A DNA stretch of 64,000 bases from Rhynchopus euleeides (GCA_963210315.1 OY723237.1:248001-312000), one strand, 5' to 3'. Positions 32,807 to 44,569 are shown, counted from the stretch's first letter. Notes: generated by a model from the sequence alone, not told the origin. Numbers and translations are program-made.

Positions 32807-33174
32807 ACCTGGGACCCCCCGTGTATAAGTCCCCCCCCCTTACCCCCGTGTTTAAGTCCCCCCCTGGGGGTCTGGCAGGGGGGGGACTTAAACACAGGGG
32901 GACCTAAACACGGGGGTGGGCTGGTCTGGAGGGTCATCAGGTGGCCCCTAGGCCCTCCAGGTGCTGTCAGAGTCGAAAAGTGGGGTGCCAAAAGTCCCTC
33001 CGGACCGGAATTACCCCCCTACGACAGCAGAGGAAGAGGTCTTCTTGGTCTCCACTGTGCCACCCCCGTGTTTAAGCCCCCCCTGTGTTTAGGTCCGCCC
33101 CCCCCGTGTTTAAGTCCCCCCCGGCCGAAAATCGCCTCCAGGGGGGGGACTTAAACACGGGGGGTCCCAGGTAC
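32807..33174. mobile_element. ~368-bp inverted-repeat element with repeated CCCGTGTTTAAGTCCCCC
   Basis: Ends TACCTGGGACCCCCCGTGT and its complement ending CCCAGGTA. The interior repeats the unit CCCGTGTTTAAGTCCCCC at least six times in both orientations (32820-32900 and 33062-33165), so both halves can fold into many alternative hairpins. No ORF of note. The target duplication is unclear; TA is possible. Confidence 0.6.
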
Positions 33175-33600
33175 CGTGAAAAAAAGTGTTTCACCCAAAC
33201 TAACAGAGCCTGCTGTGACACAAAATAAGCTTTATTTCACCGGTGTGATGAAAAGTACTTTTCATTTTTCAGCCAAAAATGGTAGAGGAGGGATGAAAAC
33301 CACTTTTCATCACTGCTTTTTTTCATGATCATTTTCAAAGGATTTTCAGTGTTTTTGGGCTGACTGAGTGACAAAAAGTGAGCGATGGCCCACTACCCCT
33401 CACTGACTGACGAGCCGTGACGATCTGTGGCTGGTAGCGAGTGCCCCCTGCTGATTTCCGGTGGTTTTGGGGTCAAATTCAATGAAAAATCGTGGATTCA
33501 GGATGATATCCACAGTTTGGTTTCTACTTCTTGTGCCACAGGAGTCTCTCTTAGTTTGGGTGAACCACTTTTTTCCAACGGCAAATAAAATCATGTATTG
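33175..33600. other. No gene recognised
   Basis: AT-rich sequence with two ATGAAAAGTACTTTTCAT-like palindromic stretches near 33250-33320. The minus-strand frame 33645-33400 has no recognisable motif. Confidence 0.4.
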
Positions 33601-33787
33601 GGGGTCAAAAAAGTCGATATTTTCACTCGTGGGTATTTTCAGCAACTCGTGTGGGCTATTATCCCACTCGCTTCGCTCGTGGGATAAAATTTGTTAGGCC
33701 ACTCGCTTCGCTCGTGGCCTAAAAACCACACTCTTTGCTGAAAATACCCACACGTGAAAAAAAGTCGACTTTTTTTCACCCCAATAA
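33601..33787. mobile_element. ~187-bp fold-back element
   Basis: Left end GGGGTCAAAAAAGTCGAT then ATTTTCACTCGTGGGTATTT is inverted, with a few mismatches, on the right (GAAAATACCCACACGTGAAA then AAAAGTCGACTTTTTTTCACCCC). The loop has two palindromes built on CACTCGCTTCGCTCGTGG. MITE-like. Confidence 0.6.
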
Positions 33788-33799
33788 ATAGCTATTTTT

Positions 33800-33946
33800 C
33801 GACATGTCGAAAATCCGGCCACCCTGGGGCAGCAGCCTGGACTGGTGGCCACCCCAACCAAAAAAAATCGGAAAAAAATCCGAAAAAAATCCGAAAAATA
33901 TCGGTGTGGCACCCCAGAGGGCCCGATTTTCGGTTTAGTCGGCCGG
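33800..33946. repeat. Dispersed ~145-bp repeat family, copy 3
   Basis: Same family as 25541-25680. A truncated start (CGACATGTCGAAAATCCGGC) follows at about 33966. Confidence 0.75.
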
Positions 33947-34265
33947 AAAAAAAAAATTTTTTTTCGACATGTCGAAAATCCGGCCAGGCACGTAGCTTGA
34001 AATCGGATTTTCAGATTTTTGCTGGTTCTGCTGGTCTGGGGTATTTTCCGGCGCTTCGGCCATAATCTTGTCCTGACCGAACACCGGGTTCTCCGGAGCG
34101 CGTCCGGAGGCACGGAGTACACAGCGCCACAGTGGGTCTTCGCTACGGTGCCGAAACGGTGTGTTCGTGCATTTCCTATGTATGCATAGGAAGAAATCGC
34201 CGCACTTTGACGAAAACTCGACGGTAGCGAAGAACCCCACAGTCGCATATTGACAAACACAAGCC

Positions 34266-34325
34266 ACAGGGGGGTCTGGGGGGCGGAGCCCCCCAGCCGC
34301 CGGAGGCCACGGTAGTGAACATCTG
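34266..34325 (-). repeat. GGCGGCTGGGGGGC palindromic repeat, inverted copy
   Basis: Inverted relative to 29709-30120, flanked by CACAGGGGGGTCTGG and by GGTAGTGAACATCTGTTCC. Confidence 0.8.
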
Positions 34326-34590
34326 TTCCTTCCGGGCTGAACACGGTGTGGATCTCTCCGACATCAGGTCGGAACTCAGTCCTGCGCGGGAAGCAGTCAT
34401 CGGGAGCCGAAATCCTCGTGGTTCGGGCCTGCTGCAGGGTACATCTTCGGCCTGGTGTGAGGGAAAACCCCCCCCACCAAAAAAAATTCTGGGGTTTCCC
34501 GGATTTATACCTTTTTTTTTTTCCCCCAGACCAGCAACATAGGCAACTGCTGGTCTCGAGACCAGCTGGACCCCCCAAGCTACATGCCTG

Positions 34591-34725
34591 AATCCGGCCA
34601 CCCTGGGGCAGCAGCCTGGACTGGTGGCCACCCCAACCAAAAAAAATCGGAAAAAAACCCGAAAAAAATCCGAAAAATATCGGTGTGGCACCCCAGAGGG
34701 CCCGATTTTCGGTTTAGTCGGCCGC
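34591..34725. repeat. Dispersed ~145-bp repeat family, copy 4 (5' truncated)
   Basis: Lacks the CGACATGTCGA start but matches the other copies from AATCCGGCCACCC to TTTAGTCGGCCG. Confidence 0.7.
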
Positions 34726-35210
34726 AGGTGTGGCTCTATTTTGGGCGAAAATTCGAGAAAAAAATTTTCGACTTTTTTTCGTGATTTTGACCAAGTCGCA
34801 GAGGCACCGGTTTTTGACAGTTTTTATGATTCTAAATTTAACAAACGGGCAGCATTTAATTTCTGCTAGCTCCTGCTAGCTCTAACGGATTCCGTAGAGT
34901 GATTTTTGGTGGGGTAGTGTTTTAGACAATGCGAAATTTCAGCCGGAAATAATTTTATCCACGGTCTCCCCGGGGTAGCTTGCCAGGCCCTAGGAGGATA
35001 GGAAAGGGAAAAGGGGTGAGGTAAACATTCTGAGATCTCAGAGAGAGTGGTTGTACTTGTTGATCGCTTCCACTATCTTGATCACACCACCAACGAAAAA
35101 ACTCTTGGTGACGAAATACACAAGTCTCCTGGCTGATGAAGGTGTGGTGGTGTGATGAGTGTAGAGCACGGAACGCCTCCTCAAAACCGATCCTGAAAAA
35201 TTTCCTATTA
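34726..35210. other. No gene; dispersed block shared with cold-shock gene flank
   Basis: 35056-35075 carries TTGATCGCTTCCACTATCTT, a motif that also occurs at 8022-8041 and at retroelement B ends. 35090-35208 matches 3800-3918, including GATGAGTGTAGAGCACGG. No ORF of interest. Confidence 0.6.
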
Positions 35211-35678
35211 CTGGGGGGGGGGCAAATACAAGAGTATATGCAAATACAAGGGTATATGCTAATACAAGAGTACTCCAGAAATCGCGATTTTAAAAAGTTT
35301 ACCGAGCAAATACAAGAGTATACTCTTGTATTTGCATACTAGACTTTCGAAGAACTTTTGTGGGGGGTTCATCATATTTTGTACTTCCAATGACCTCCCC
35401 CAGGCCAGTGGGCCTCCTGTCTGGAGTCGTCACGGTCGGGTGGGAGTCGCCTCGGGGTGGGAAAGGCCAAGAGGACGTTCGTATTGTCTCTTCAGCGCCG
35501 CTGCCCCATGAGGGCCCACCCGGAGGCCACATTTCTAGTATGCAAATACAAGAGTATATACTCTTGTATTTGCATACTAGACAACTTTTCAGCTAAAAAA
35601 CAAATTTTTGAAAACCCTGAATTACGTAAGCTGGCACGGTGAATAGAAGAGTATACCCTTGTATTTGCCCCCCCCCAG
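35211..35678. mobile_element. 468-bp TA-flanked MITE with perfect internal palindromes
   Basis: TA at 35209-35210 and 35679-35680. Ends are CTGGGGGGGGGG then CAAATACAAGAGTATA, inverted on the right. Two perfect palindromes lie inside: GCAAATACAAGAGTA with its complement at 35304-35333, and a longer one of about 46 bp at 35536-35581. The flanks match 3800-3930, where the site reads CCTATAACATC without insertion, so TA is the target. Tc1/mariner-type MITE. Confidence 0.8.
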
Positions 35679-36089
35679 TAACATCTTGCAAATACTGTCC
35701 TTTTCGTTTGCTTCACTCACTTGCTACAGGGAAACATGAAGGGAAAAGAACCTTGTTGTTTTGTTGACCGCTTCCACCGCTTCCAAGGGATTTTTAAAAA
35801 ATCTGTGACAGCCCATAGTTGTGTGAGTCCTTCGGACGTGTCTACCTGTCTGAAGTACAGAAAGGTGGCGGAGCACAGGAAGGGAGAGAGAGAAGGGCGC
35901 TGATCGTATGGCAAACGGTAGGAAGCATTTCCCTCAACACCTATCCCCTGCAGGGATTGTGTTGGTTGCAAATGTCTTCGAAAAAGAAAAAGACGGGCGT
36001 AAAGTGAGTTCCACGATCAAAAGGGAGGGTCGCGCTGTGCACGGAGGCTAAAGGAGTTCGGCCTCTCCAGGAAGGACACGCTGCCTCCA
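35679..36089. other. Intergenic; contains an exon-end-like motif
   Basis: 35845-35862 on the minus strand reads TTTCTGTACTTCAGACAG followed by GTAGAC. The motif also occurs in each retroelement A region and at 46614-46631. 35760-35790 carries TTGTTGACCGCTTCCAC, like 6090-6106. No ORF of note. Confidence 0.5.
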
Positions 36090-38528
36090 TCAGCACCGCC
36101 CCAGCCTGCCCTCCATGCCGCCCCTGCCGCCCTCGCTCACGGACACCTCGAAGATGCCGGCAGGGCCGCACCGCAGGGACGACAGGGCGGAGCGCACGTC
36201 CTCCAGGATCTTGACACGCTTCTCGTCGATGCGCATCAGCAGGCAGCCCTGCGGCACACCCGCGCTGTGGACTGCGCCTCCCGTTGCAGTCTTCACGATG
36301 CGCAGCGCAGTGGACGGGGTCTTGTCAGCCTCCAGCGACCAGCCCAGGGACGCAGAGGGCACAGACACAGTGCTGCCACACGCAGACACAGTCACGTCTG
36401 CCTCCAGGTCCGCAAGCGACACCCAGTAGGGGCGCTCCGGCAGAAGCGCGTCGGGCTCGTGGTAGGGCTGGCTGACCTGGCTGGCGGTGATGGTGCCGCG
36501 CAGGCGGTGCACCTTGCGCTTGGCGTAGCGCATGAAGGAGACAAGGTGCTTCACCTGCAGGGTCTTGAAGATGTGCACGGCGTGCACAGCCAGCTCCTCA
36601 TCTTCGTACAGAAAGAACGCAACACGCTCGTGGAGGAGCACGTGGAGGCTGTCCTCGCCGCCCTTGACCTGCTGGTCCTGCGACACCTGGTCTGCGCACT
36701 GCAGCAGCTCGCCCAGCTGCTGCACCATGTCACCCGCACCCTTTGTCTTGAGGGACCGGTCGAACGCATGCTCCACGGTCTGCAGCGTGGCCTCAGGGAT
36801 GTCGTGCTGCATGTGGTCTGCGATGTGCGAGGTCCCCATGTCACCCCCTTTGCCAAAGCCTCAAGGGCCTTGACGGTCTGCGCCACAGCAACAGGGGGCC
36901 TGTTGAGGTGGTGTGCCTCGAGGGCGAGGCCGAGGACTGCGATGTGGTTGATGCAGGGTGCCTTCTCAGCCTGCGTAACGATCCACCCCATCTCCTCGAA
37001 GATCTTCACCTTGGGCCCCATCGTCTCCAGCACGGCCAGCACAGTGGCGGGGTGGCAGCAGCGCACCCCGATGCGCACGAAGCGCCTCTTGAGCTCGTGC
37101 TGCAGGCCAGGCAGGTCCTTCAGCGTCTTCTGCAGCTTCTCCTTGAGGCGGGCATCCGGGGGGTGCTGCAGCACCTCACGCATGGCACGGGCGGCAAACA
37201 CCACCACACGCTCGTCTGCCACCTCGTCCTTCTGCAGGGTGTACGACGGCGTCCCCACGATGTCGAAGGGCACAGGCCCGCCAGCGTCGTAGTTACGCAT
37301 ATACACAGCCATGTTGCGCCGCCCCATGCAGAAGAGAAGAACACGCCCCGGCTGGCCGGAAAGCTCGCAGTAGAAGTGTGCCTGGCGCTGGCCCCCCTGC
37401 TGGGGGACGTGCAGCACCGTGCCGGTGTGCCTCGTGTCCGGCAGGATCAGCTCCAGGTTGTACGACCCTGCAATGCGCGGAATACCGTCAAACACGTTGT
37501 TGTTGTCGTCGTCAAGCCCAGCCATGATCCCGCCACCGCCGAGACCCATCAGGTGGGCCCTCCCGCGGAAACGGGTACCGGCGGCGCGGCTCGGGTCAAC
37601 AAACCTGAAGACAGTGTACTTCGGGTCGCGCACCGCCTCCCACCTCCCAGCGATTTGATCACTGTACGCACCATGTGATGTGCCTGTCTGCTTCTTCGCC
37701 TGTTGGATCAGCTCGTCACGCTCCAGCACATCCCACACGTCGTGGTGCGAGATGCCCTCTGCCGCATGCCTCAGGTACACCTCGCACTCCTCCTTGTGCA
37801 GCGCCTTGAGGCAGGGGGTCTCCTTGGGCACCTGCCCCAGCACCAGATCCGCAACACGCCTCTTGTCGGAGGGGGCGCACAGCAGCTCGTGCAGGATCTG
37901 GGGCCAGTGGTTGGCCTGCCCGGTGTGCCCCTTTGCGTAGAACCGCAGCTCCTGCATGTAGCGGTAGGCCGCAGCACCCTCCTTGCCGTAGGGCAGGTGG
38001 CAGGTGAAGGCTGCGACGGTGCTCCCGGTGCACATGTAGTCCGACACGCTCTTCCACGCAGGCTTCGTGTCGGTGGTGCAGATCAGCCCGCCCAGCTCGC
38101 AGAAGTCAGGACGCTTCGAGCTGCCGGCAGTCCTGAGGGCAACATCCACAACAACCTGTGCGAGTTGCTGCACGTGCTGGCAGGCCCTGTCGTATGACTG
38201 TGCTGCGATGGGGTCATTCCCGATGCACAGTGAGAGGTTGTGCAGCAGGCGGTGCATCAGCGAGACGAGAGTCGACATGTTCAGAAGGACCCCTGCACAG
38301 AGACAGCCAGCGACGTACTGCTTCGCGTTGTGACAGGCGCTCTCTGCAGCACGCTCAAGCGTCACGGCGTCGGAGAACCTGGGAGTAAGACTGGTATCCC
38401 GAAACCAGAAACTCGAGGGACTCCCGCAGCTCGTCACTCTTGGAGTCCCCCGTCGAGCACAGCATCTTGACATGTTCGTTCCATTTCTCCAGAAGCTTGA
38501 CAGGCACGGTCTCGGGTTGGGTCGCCAT
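36090..38528 (-). pseudogene. Gene of ~810 aa with PDZ-like C-terminus, two frameshifts
   Basis: Three minus-strand frames join into one protein. From ATG 38528 the first frame gives MATQPETVPVKLLEKWNEHV to GYQSYSQ. Near 38380 a +1 shift is needed to enter DAVTLERAAESACHNAKQYV, and this frame runs to VKALEALAKG. At a five-base C run (36844-36848) one base seems missing before GDMGTSHIADHMQHDIPEAT, which runs to the stop at 36090. I do not recognise the main body. It has a Gly-rich stretch (LMGLGGGGIMAGLDDDNNNV), and helical repeats toward the C-terminus suggest an armadillo-like fold. The last ~100 residues look PDZ-like (GVPQGCLLMRIDEKRV then LEDVRSALSSL). Two single-base breaks mean a recent pseudogene or homopolymer sequence errors. 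It lies about 0.9 kb downstream of the ankyrin-kinase-PARP gene on the same strand. Confidence 0.65.
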
Positions 38529-39464
38529 TGCCCTGGCCAGGAGCGCACAAAGGTTAGATGAACAGCTCCCGTGCAGGAATGCGCACCTCAACCGCCTGCA
38601 GAGGCAGGTTCAGGGAAAGAGAAGTTGTGCTTGTGGGGCGGAAGGAGGATCGAGAATATCTGCAATACGGGGGTAGTGTATAGAGCACGTTTGTGTGGTG
38701 CAGCTGCGGTGAGCCTCGAACGAGAGCCTCGAAAGCTCAAGCAATCAGAGGGGCTGTGCGGGGAAGTGCAAGAAAGCTGTACCAGACACACCTGTGGTGG
38801 TGCCCCTGACGCCCCCAGATTGCGAAATGTGTACGATGTGCAAAGGGGGCGGGGGTCTCACGCTGGGAAAAGTGTCACTGCGGTCGTTCTGCATTTTTGC
38901 TTGTCACTGCGTTCGTTCCCTTGATGCGTCAACGTTTCCACACTCTTAGCTGACCAGAAGGTCGCATAAATCTAAACAAACACTTCCGATACATGTCATC
39001 CCACGAATGGAGGGAGAGGCTGTGATGAAACATATCAACCTCGACATGTGAATGATATGAGCTCCAGATCTGCATTGCATACGGCAAGAAGCGTGCCGCA
39101 CTCAATCAGACCTCCATGCTCCGTGCCACACTCCGAACGAGGCACGTGACGCGATCCGACCATGTCGTGTGCTGAAACAACACCGTCTCAGAGGTACGGC
39201 TGTATGTGCCGAACACTTTGTGCCGGAACAGACAGTGGGCTGTGCACCCAATTCCAGGGCAAAACAAAAGCTGCCGAAGGAAGTCCGGTTCGTTTCCCAA
39301 ACCGCTCCCCGATAGATGGTTGTGACACTGACAGGAACGTAGCCCTGTGCAGTCAACAATACGTAGGAAGGGTATGGAGAAGATGCCAGGCCTTATGCAA
39401 CGCTGACGCAATCCTGCTTGTCGCGAGGCCAGCACTTCACACCAAGGGGGGGCACGTGCCTCTG
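38529..39464. other. Intergenic with dispersed blocks
   Basis: 38670-38705 contains GTGTATAGAGCACGTTTG, as at 6001. 38970-39145 matches 5595-5740. The long plus-strand open frame from 39162 is the shadow of the kinase-PARP exon. Confidence 0.65.
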
Positions 39465-42400
39465 TCAGGCGCACTGCGGGTTCTCGACACCCACACGCCG
39501 CACCCTCAGCACATACTCGGGGTACACGCTGTTCCTGTCGAACACCACGAACTCGCGGGCCTTCCCGGGCACCCGCGCAACTACGCTGTCCGCCATGCGG
39601 TGCCCAGCCGTACAGGGGCGGTGTCCTTCGACGCAGGGAGGGCGCCTGACCTTGCCGCGCTTGTCTTCCGGAACGCAGCTTGTCTGTACGGAGGGTGTAC
39701 CCAGCAGCACACGGCACACGAGGAGGTCGCAGAGGCCGTCACCCGCAGGCACCATGTACTCGTCGGACTTACTGGAGTTCTCTGCGAAGTACAGCCCTGC
39801 ACCGTGCAGGCCCCACGTGGACACACGCTCGTCCATGCCCTGCGAGACAACGATTTCTGCAACCTCACGCTTCGTACCGTGGAAGAGCCGCACCTCGTTG
39901 AGCTGCTGCGAGAGTGGGTCCGTGCCCAGCCCCTCGCTGATGGCACACAGCGGCTGCACCGCAACGCCCTTCTGCGGCCCGTGCTCCTGCATCTGAGCCC
40001 TGCGGAACTGGTACTCCTTCCAGAGCGCGGCGTGCTCCACACGCCACACACCCTCCACCTGCAGCCCCTTGTGGTCTGTGCCGTTGTTGTTCCGCCCCTT
40101 CCCAAGGTGTGCCGCGCTGCAGGTCCCGTTCACCTGCCACTGCATCACAGACTGCAGGTCACGCGTCACCTCGACAAGCACACCACACGCAGAAGGATCC
40201 TGCCAGTGCACAGGCGGCACAAGCTGCAGCGACAAGGTGCTGTGGTGCACATTGCGGAAGAAGGGGTCCAGCACAACCTCCTCAGCGGTGGGGCGCCCCG
40301 CAGCATCCTCGCAGAGCATGCGCACCAGCAGCGCCTCCAGCTGTGCGGGCACCCTTCCGTGCACAGGCGGGGCCGCCTGCACACCGGGCTGCACACAGGT
40401 GCGCGGGTGGTCTCCCGACACCACCAGGTCGTAGAGCACGAGCCCCAGGGAGTACACGTCAGACGCGAAGCACGCCTTCCCCTCCGCCTCCACCTCGGGC
40501 GCCATGTAGCCAGGCGTCCCCTGCACGCGCAGTGTCATCATCCGCGTACTGGTTGCCGCGTCAGCAGCACGCCTCCCCACGTCCTTGCTGATGTCGAAGT
40601 CCCCGAGGCGTGCCCTCCCGTCCTCTTCAAGGAACACGTTCGCAGGCTTCACGTCGCAGTGCACAACCCCGCTGCGGTGCACGAAGGCAAGCCCCTGCGC
40701 GACATCGAGCACAACCCTGCACACGGCTGCCGTGCCCTGCTGCCGGATGCGCTGCATGTGCTGCGCCAGGTCGCCCCCAGAGTAGTACGGCATCTCCATG
40801 GCCCACCCGACAGGGTCCGTCGTCTGGAACACGCACGTCACCTCCGCCACACACGGGTGGCACAGGCGCTGCAGCACACGTGCCTCTCGCAGCAGCCGCC
40901 CGCTGTGCTCCGGCTGGAACTGCTTCAGCACGCACAACGTCCCGTCGCCACGCCTGGCCCTGTGCACGACATGGTTGCAGGCTGCGGCGGACAGCACCAC
41001 ACGGTCAGTGTAGCTGGCACGCACACGCTTGCACAACAGCCCGCCCCACTCGCGCACCTCCTGCCCCACATCCAGTTCAGGGTAGTAGCGCAACGCGGCT
41101 TCAGCGACACGCCGCTCCTGCTGCTCCAGAAGCTTCTGCTGCTCGCAGACCTGCCTGCGTGCGGCGGTGACACGCCCCGCCAGCTCCTCCTCCTCAGCAC
41201 TGACGACCCTCTGCGCCTTGCGAGGAGTGCCCGACATGTCGTCCAGCTGCTCCGCAGCAGTGCCGAACCTCTGTGCCTTGCGATGCTGGTACGACATGTC
41301 GTCCAGTTCCTGCTCGCAGCGGAGAAGCGCCACACGCAGAGCATCCATGTCCGGCACGAGGGCCGCCTTGTCGGGGCGCTTCTCCGCCTCCTGCAGGATG
41401 GAATCACACAGGGCACGCTTGCCCCTGACGGAGGCGAGTGTGGTCAGCAGGGCGACGGCCGCCACCACAGTACGGACATTGCAGCCCTGCATCCTGCCCT
41501 CTGCGGCCACCACCTCGTCGGCAGCGGCACACATTGCGTGAGACGCCTCGCCCAGCTCTGCGACGTTGGCGGCTGTGCGCACCGCAATGCTCATGCGCTC
41601 TGTGCAGGCGCCGTACGCCTTGACCGCCTCGCAGGCCGTACGGTGCGCAGTGCCGGCAGCCTGCACCACACAGTCCACCTGTTGCACGTCATCGGTGTCG
41701 AAGGTGTTGCCAAACTCTGCAGCGCGCTGCTGCATGTGTTGCAGCACCTCCTCCTGTATGCCTGCACTGCCTACATCGATGAAGTCCGCCAGTCTGCGCG
41801 CACATTTGGCCTGCAGCTGGAACGCCGTGTCCCTCTCCGCCACACCGCCAGGCGTGCAGGGGTTCTGCCGCAGCGCAGACATTGCACTCGTCAGCCTGCA
41901 CTGCGACGTGCACAGCTCCGACAGCAGCGCCTTCCCCTGTTCCGCCTGCTCGTGCAGTCGCACAGTCGCGCTGCACAACACATCGGACCTGATGCGTATG
42001 ATGGCGTCGTGTACAGCAACACTTGCGTCAGTCGTGCTGGTGCTGCTTTCCGTCACTCTTGGGCCCGTCGTAATCGTGCTGCTGTCCGTAACAGGGTTGC
42101 TTGGACAGTTCTGCGACAAGATATTCGCAACCTTCGGAAGCGCGCTACTGTCCAAGCATCGCAGAGTGGCGGGCCGACGAGAGATGATGAGCGCCACCGT
42201 CTTCTCAGCATGCTTGCTTGTATTGTGAACGGCAAGTTGCAGAGGTATCTCACCTGTGAAGGAGTGAGGGAGTGTGGGACAGCACACACAGCACAGGGTG
42301 GCGGACTCACGACTTGCCTCACGAGTTCACCCCACCGACACACAGGCTGAGCCTGAGGAAAAGGGACAGAATGTGCACAGACGCACCCAATGATGATGTG

Positions 42401-44076
42401 AAGACTGAACCAAAAGCACCCGGAGGCTCTGCCCCCGGGGTGGCAGCATACCCTTCTTGTTCTTCAGGTTCACATCAGCACCGTGAGCAAGCATGAGATC
42501 TACCATCTTCACAGCATGTTCGCTTGTGTTGATGGCAGCGAGATGCAGAGGTGTCTCATCTGTGAAAGAGTGAGGGAGTGTAGGAAAGCACACACAGCAC
42601 AGGGTGGCGGACTCACGACACCTGCATCACGAGTTCACCCCACCACCACACACAACTACTGGACAGGCGTGATGGGAGGTCGTGCTCAACAACCGGGAAG
42701 CTTCATACCGATAATGTCCGTCACATTCACATATGCACCGTGAGCGAGCAGGAGCTCCACTCCCTTCACACCATGCTTGCTCGTGTTTGTAGCAGCGTAA
42801 TGCAGAGGCGTCATTCCTGTGAAATAGAACATAGCAGGCACATGTTGCTCAATCCGTGGGAAGGCGATATGTTGTGGTGAAACGCACACAAATCGACGTG
42901 TTCCATGTTATCCGTTCGCTCAGGAGCTCCAAAAGAGTGAAGGGGTGTGGGACAGCACGCACGGCACAGGGCGGCGGGCTCACGACACCTGCCTCACGAG
43001 TTCACGCCACCGCCACACACAACCACTGGTACAGCTTGAGAGGATGCGGGATGATGGGAAACAGCGCAAGTGTGCACACAAACGTGCAGGAAGGCAGATG
43101 ACGCGAATGGATAATGCGAGGTGCACTGGTGTGGAGTGACGGTGAAGTGGTCACGACATCAGCGAGGGGCAAGCTGCATACCGTTGCCCATCGCATTCAC
43201 ATCTGCACCCTCAGTGATCAGGAGATCTACCATCTTCACAGCATGCTCGTTTGTGCTGCAGGCAGCGATATGCAGAGGTGTCTCACCTGTGAAGGAGTGA
43301 GGGGGCGTGGGACAGCACAAACGGCACAGGGTTGCGGACTCACGACACCATCCCACCGCCACACACAACCACTGGCACAGGCTGAGCCTGCGGGATGGTT
43401 GGAAACAGTGCACGACGATGAGTGACCCGAATGTCCGGGTGTGGTCAGTTCATACCGATGTTGTCCTTCGCATTCACAAGCGTCCCTCTCGTAAGCATGA
43501 GACCCATCATCTCCACAGCATGCACGCTTGGGTTGTTGGCAGCGTAATGCAGAGGTGTCTTCCCTGTGAAAGAGTGAGGGAGTGTGGGACAGCACACACG
43601 GCACAGGGTGGCGGACTCACGACACCTGCCTCACGAGTTCACCCCACAGCCACACACAACCACTCGGGGGATGTGGAAGGTGCACATGCATGAATGCAGG
43701 TACCGAATGCATGACGAAATGCCCACAACCTTGAGACGGGTAAGCTGCATACCATCGTAAGCAATCGCATTCGCAGCTGCACCCTGAGCGATGATGCGAC
43801 TTACGATCTCAACAGCATGCGCGCTTGTGCTGGTAGCAGCGTAATGCAGAGGCGTCCTTCCTGTGCACGGTAGTGAGGGGGTGTGGGACAGCACACACGG
43901 CACAGGGTGGCGGACCCACGACACCTGTGCGTCGTCCACCACCATTCCAGCACGGGTCTTCGAACCCCAATGAAGAGCATACCATCTGAGGCCCTGACAT
44001 TCACATTAGCACCGGATGCCAAGAGCTGCTGGAGGCTCTGCACGTCACACTGCACAATGGCATGAAACAGCGACAT
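39465..44076 (-). CDS. Ankyrin repeat-protein kinase-PARP fusion protein, 7 exons, 1139 aa
   Basis: Exons: 44076-43983, 43860-43753, 43563-43456, 43286-43182, 42816-42709, 42559-42452, 42253-39465. Introns are GT-AG, phase 1, mostly GTATG donors. Exon 1 encodes an N-cap repeat (MSLFHAIVQCDVQSLQQLLA); exons 2-6 each encode one ankyrin repeat (for example KTPLHYAANNPSVHAVEMMG); exon 7 starts with a half repeat. A helical linker follows, then a kinase domain at about residues 610-880: CVLKQF lysine, REARVL glutamate, HCDVKPANVF catalytic loop, DFD in place of DFG, GTPGYMAPEV, DVYSLGLVLYDLV. The C-terminal ~200 residues are a PARP catalytic domain with the H-Y-E triad (LFHGT, GLYFAENSSKSDEY, PEYVLRV). 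It is predicted to phosphorylate and ADP-ribosylate partners held by the ankyrin repeats. The first in-frame ATG is 44076. No break is seen. The family order is inferred by eye. Confidence 0.88.
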
Positions 44077-44569
44077 TATCTCCGTCTGCTTGTCAGGTGT
44101 GCGCACATCTACGCTGTGTGCACACTGCCAGGACCCCTCAATGCCTGTGCCCCACAGCCACGCCCAGAAGACCCCACCCTGTGCCCTGTGGTGTGACGGT
44201 GCTGGCTTGCATATACACGCCTCCCTATCCGAGGCGACGAACACCTTGCGAGACAAACACAAAAAGGCACGGCATAAAGGCAGCCTGCACCCTGTATGAA
44301 CATTCCTCCAGTTGATGTGACTCCCAGATGTGGGTGAGGTCGTTCAGACTGTTCGTGCACCTGGTGTGCGATGGTGGAACCTCCCCACCTCACGTAGACA
44401 CGAGTGCTGAGGGGTCACGCTGTGGGAGGGGGGGTGAGAGGGTGGGGGGGTTGGGGTTGCCTGCTGATGTGTCACCCATGCATGCTGCAGTGCTGGCAAC
44501 AATCGCATCCCACTCCTGTGAGAAGGTTCATGTTGTTGTGAAGAAAACGGGAAGCACGCAATGCGGGGA
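44077..44569. other. 5' flank of ankyrin-kinase-PARP gene
   Basis: The frame of exon 1 stays open upstream to about 44262 but has no ATG before 44076. A G run is at 44428-44455. No gene or recognisable promoter motif. Confidence 0.5.

Noticed and set aside
38375..38390. Tiny intron explaining the frame change near the start of the 38528 gene
   Set aside because: The only GT...AG option (about 35 nt) does not restore the downstream frame.
39162..42350. 1062-aa plus-strand open frame
   Set aside because: Antisense shadow of the kinase-PARP exon; composition is low-complexity His/Arg/Leu/Val and no motif is readable.
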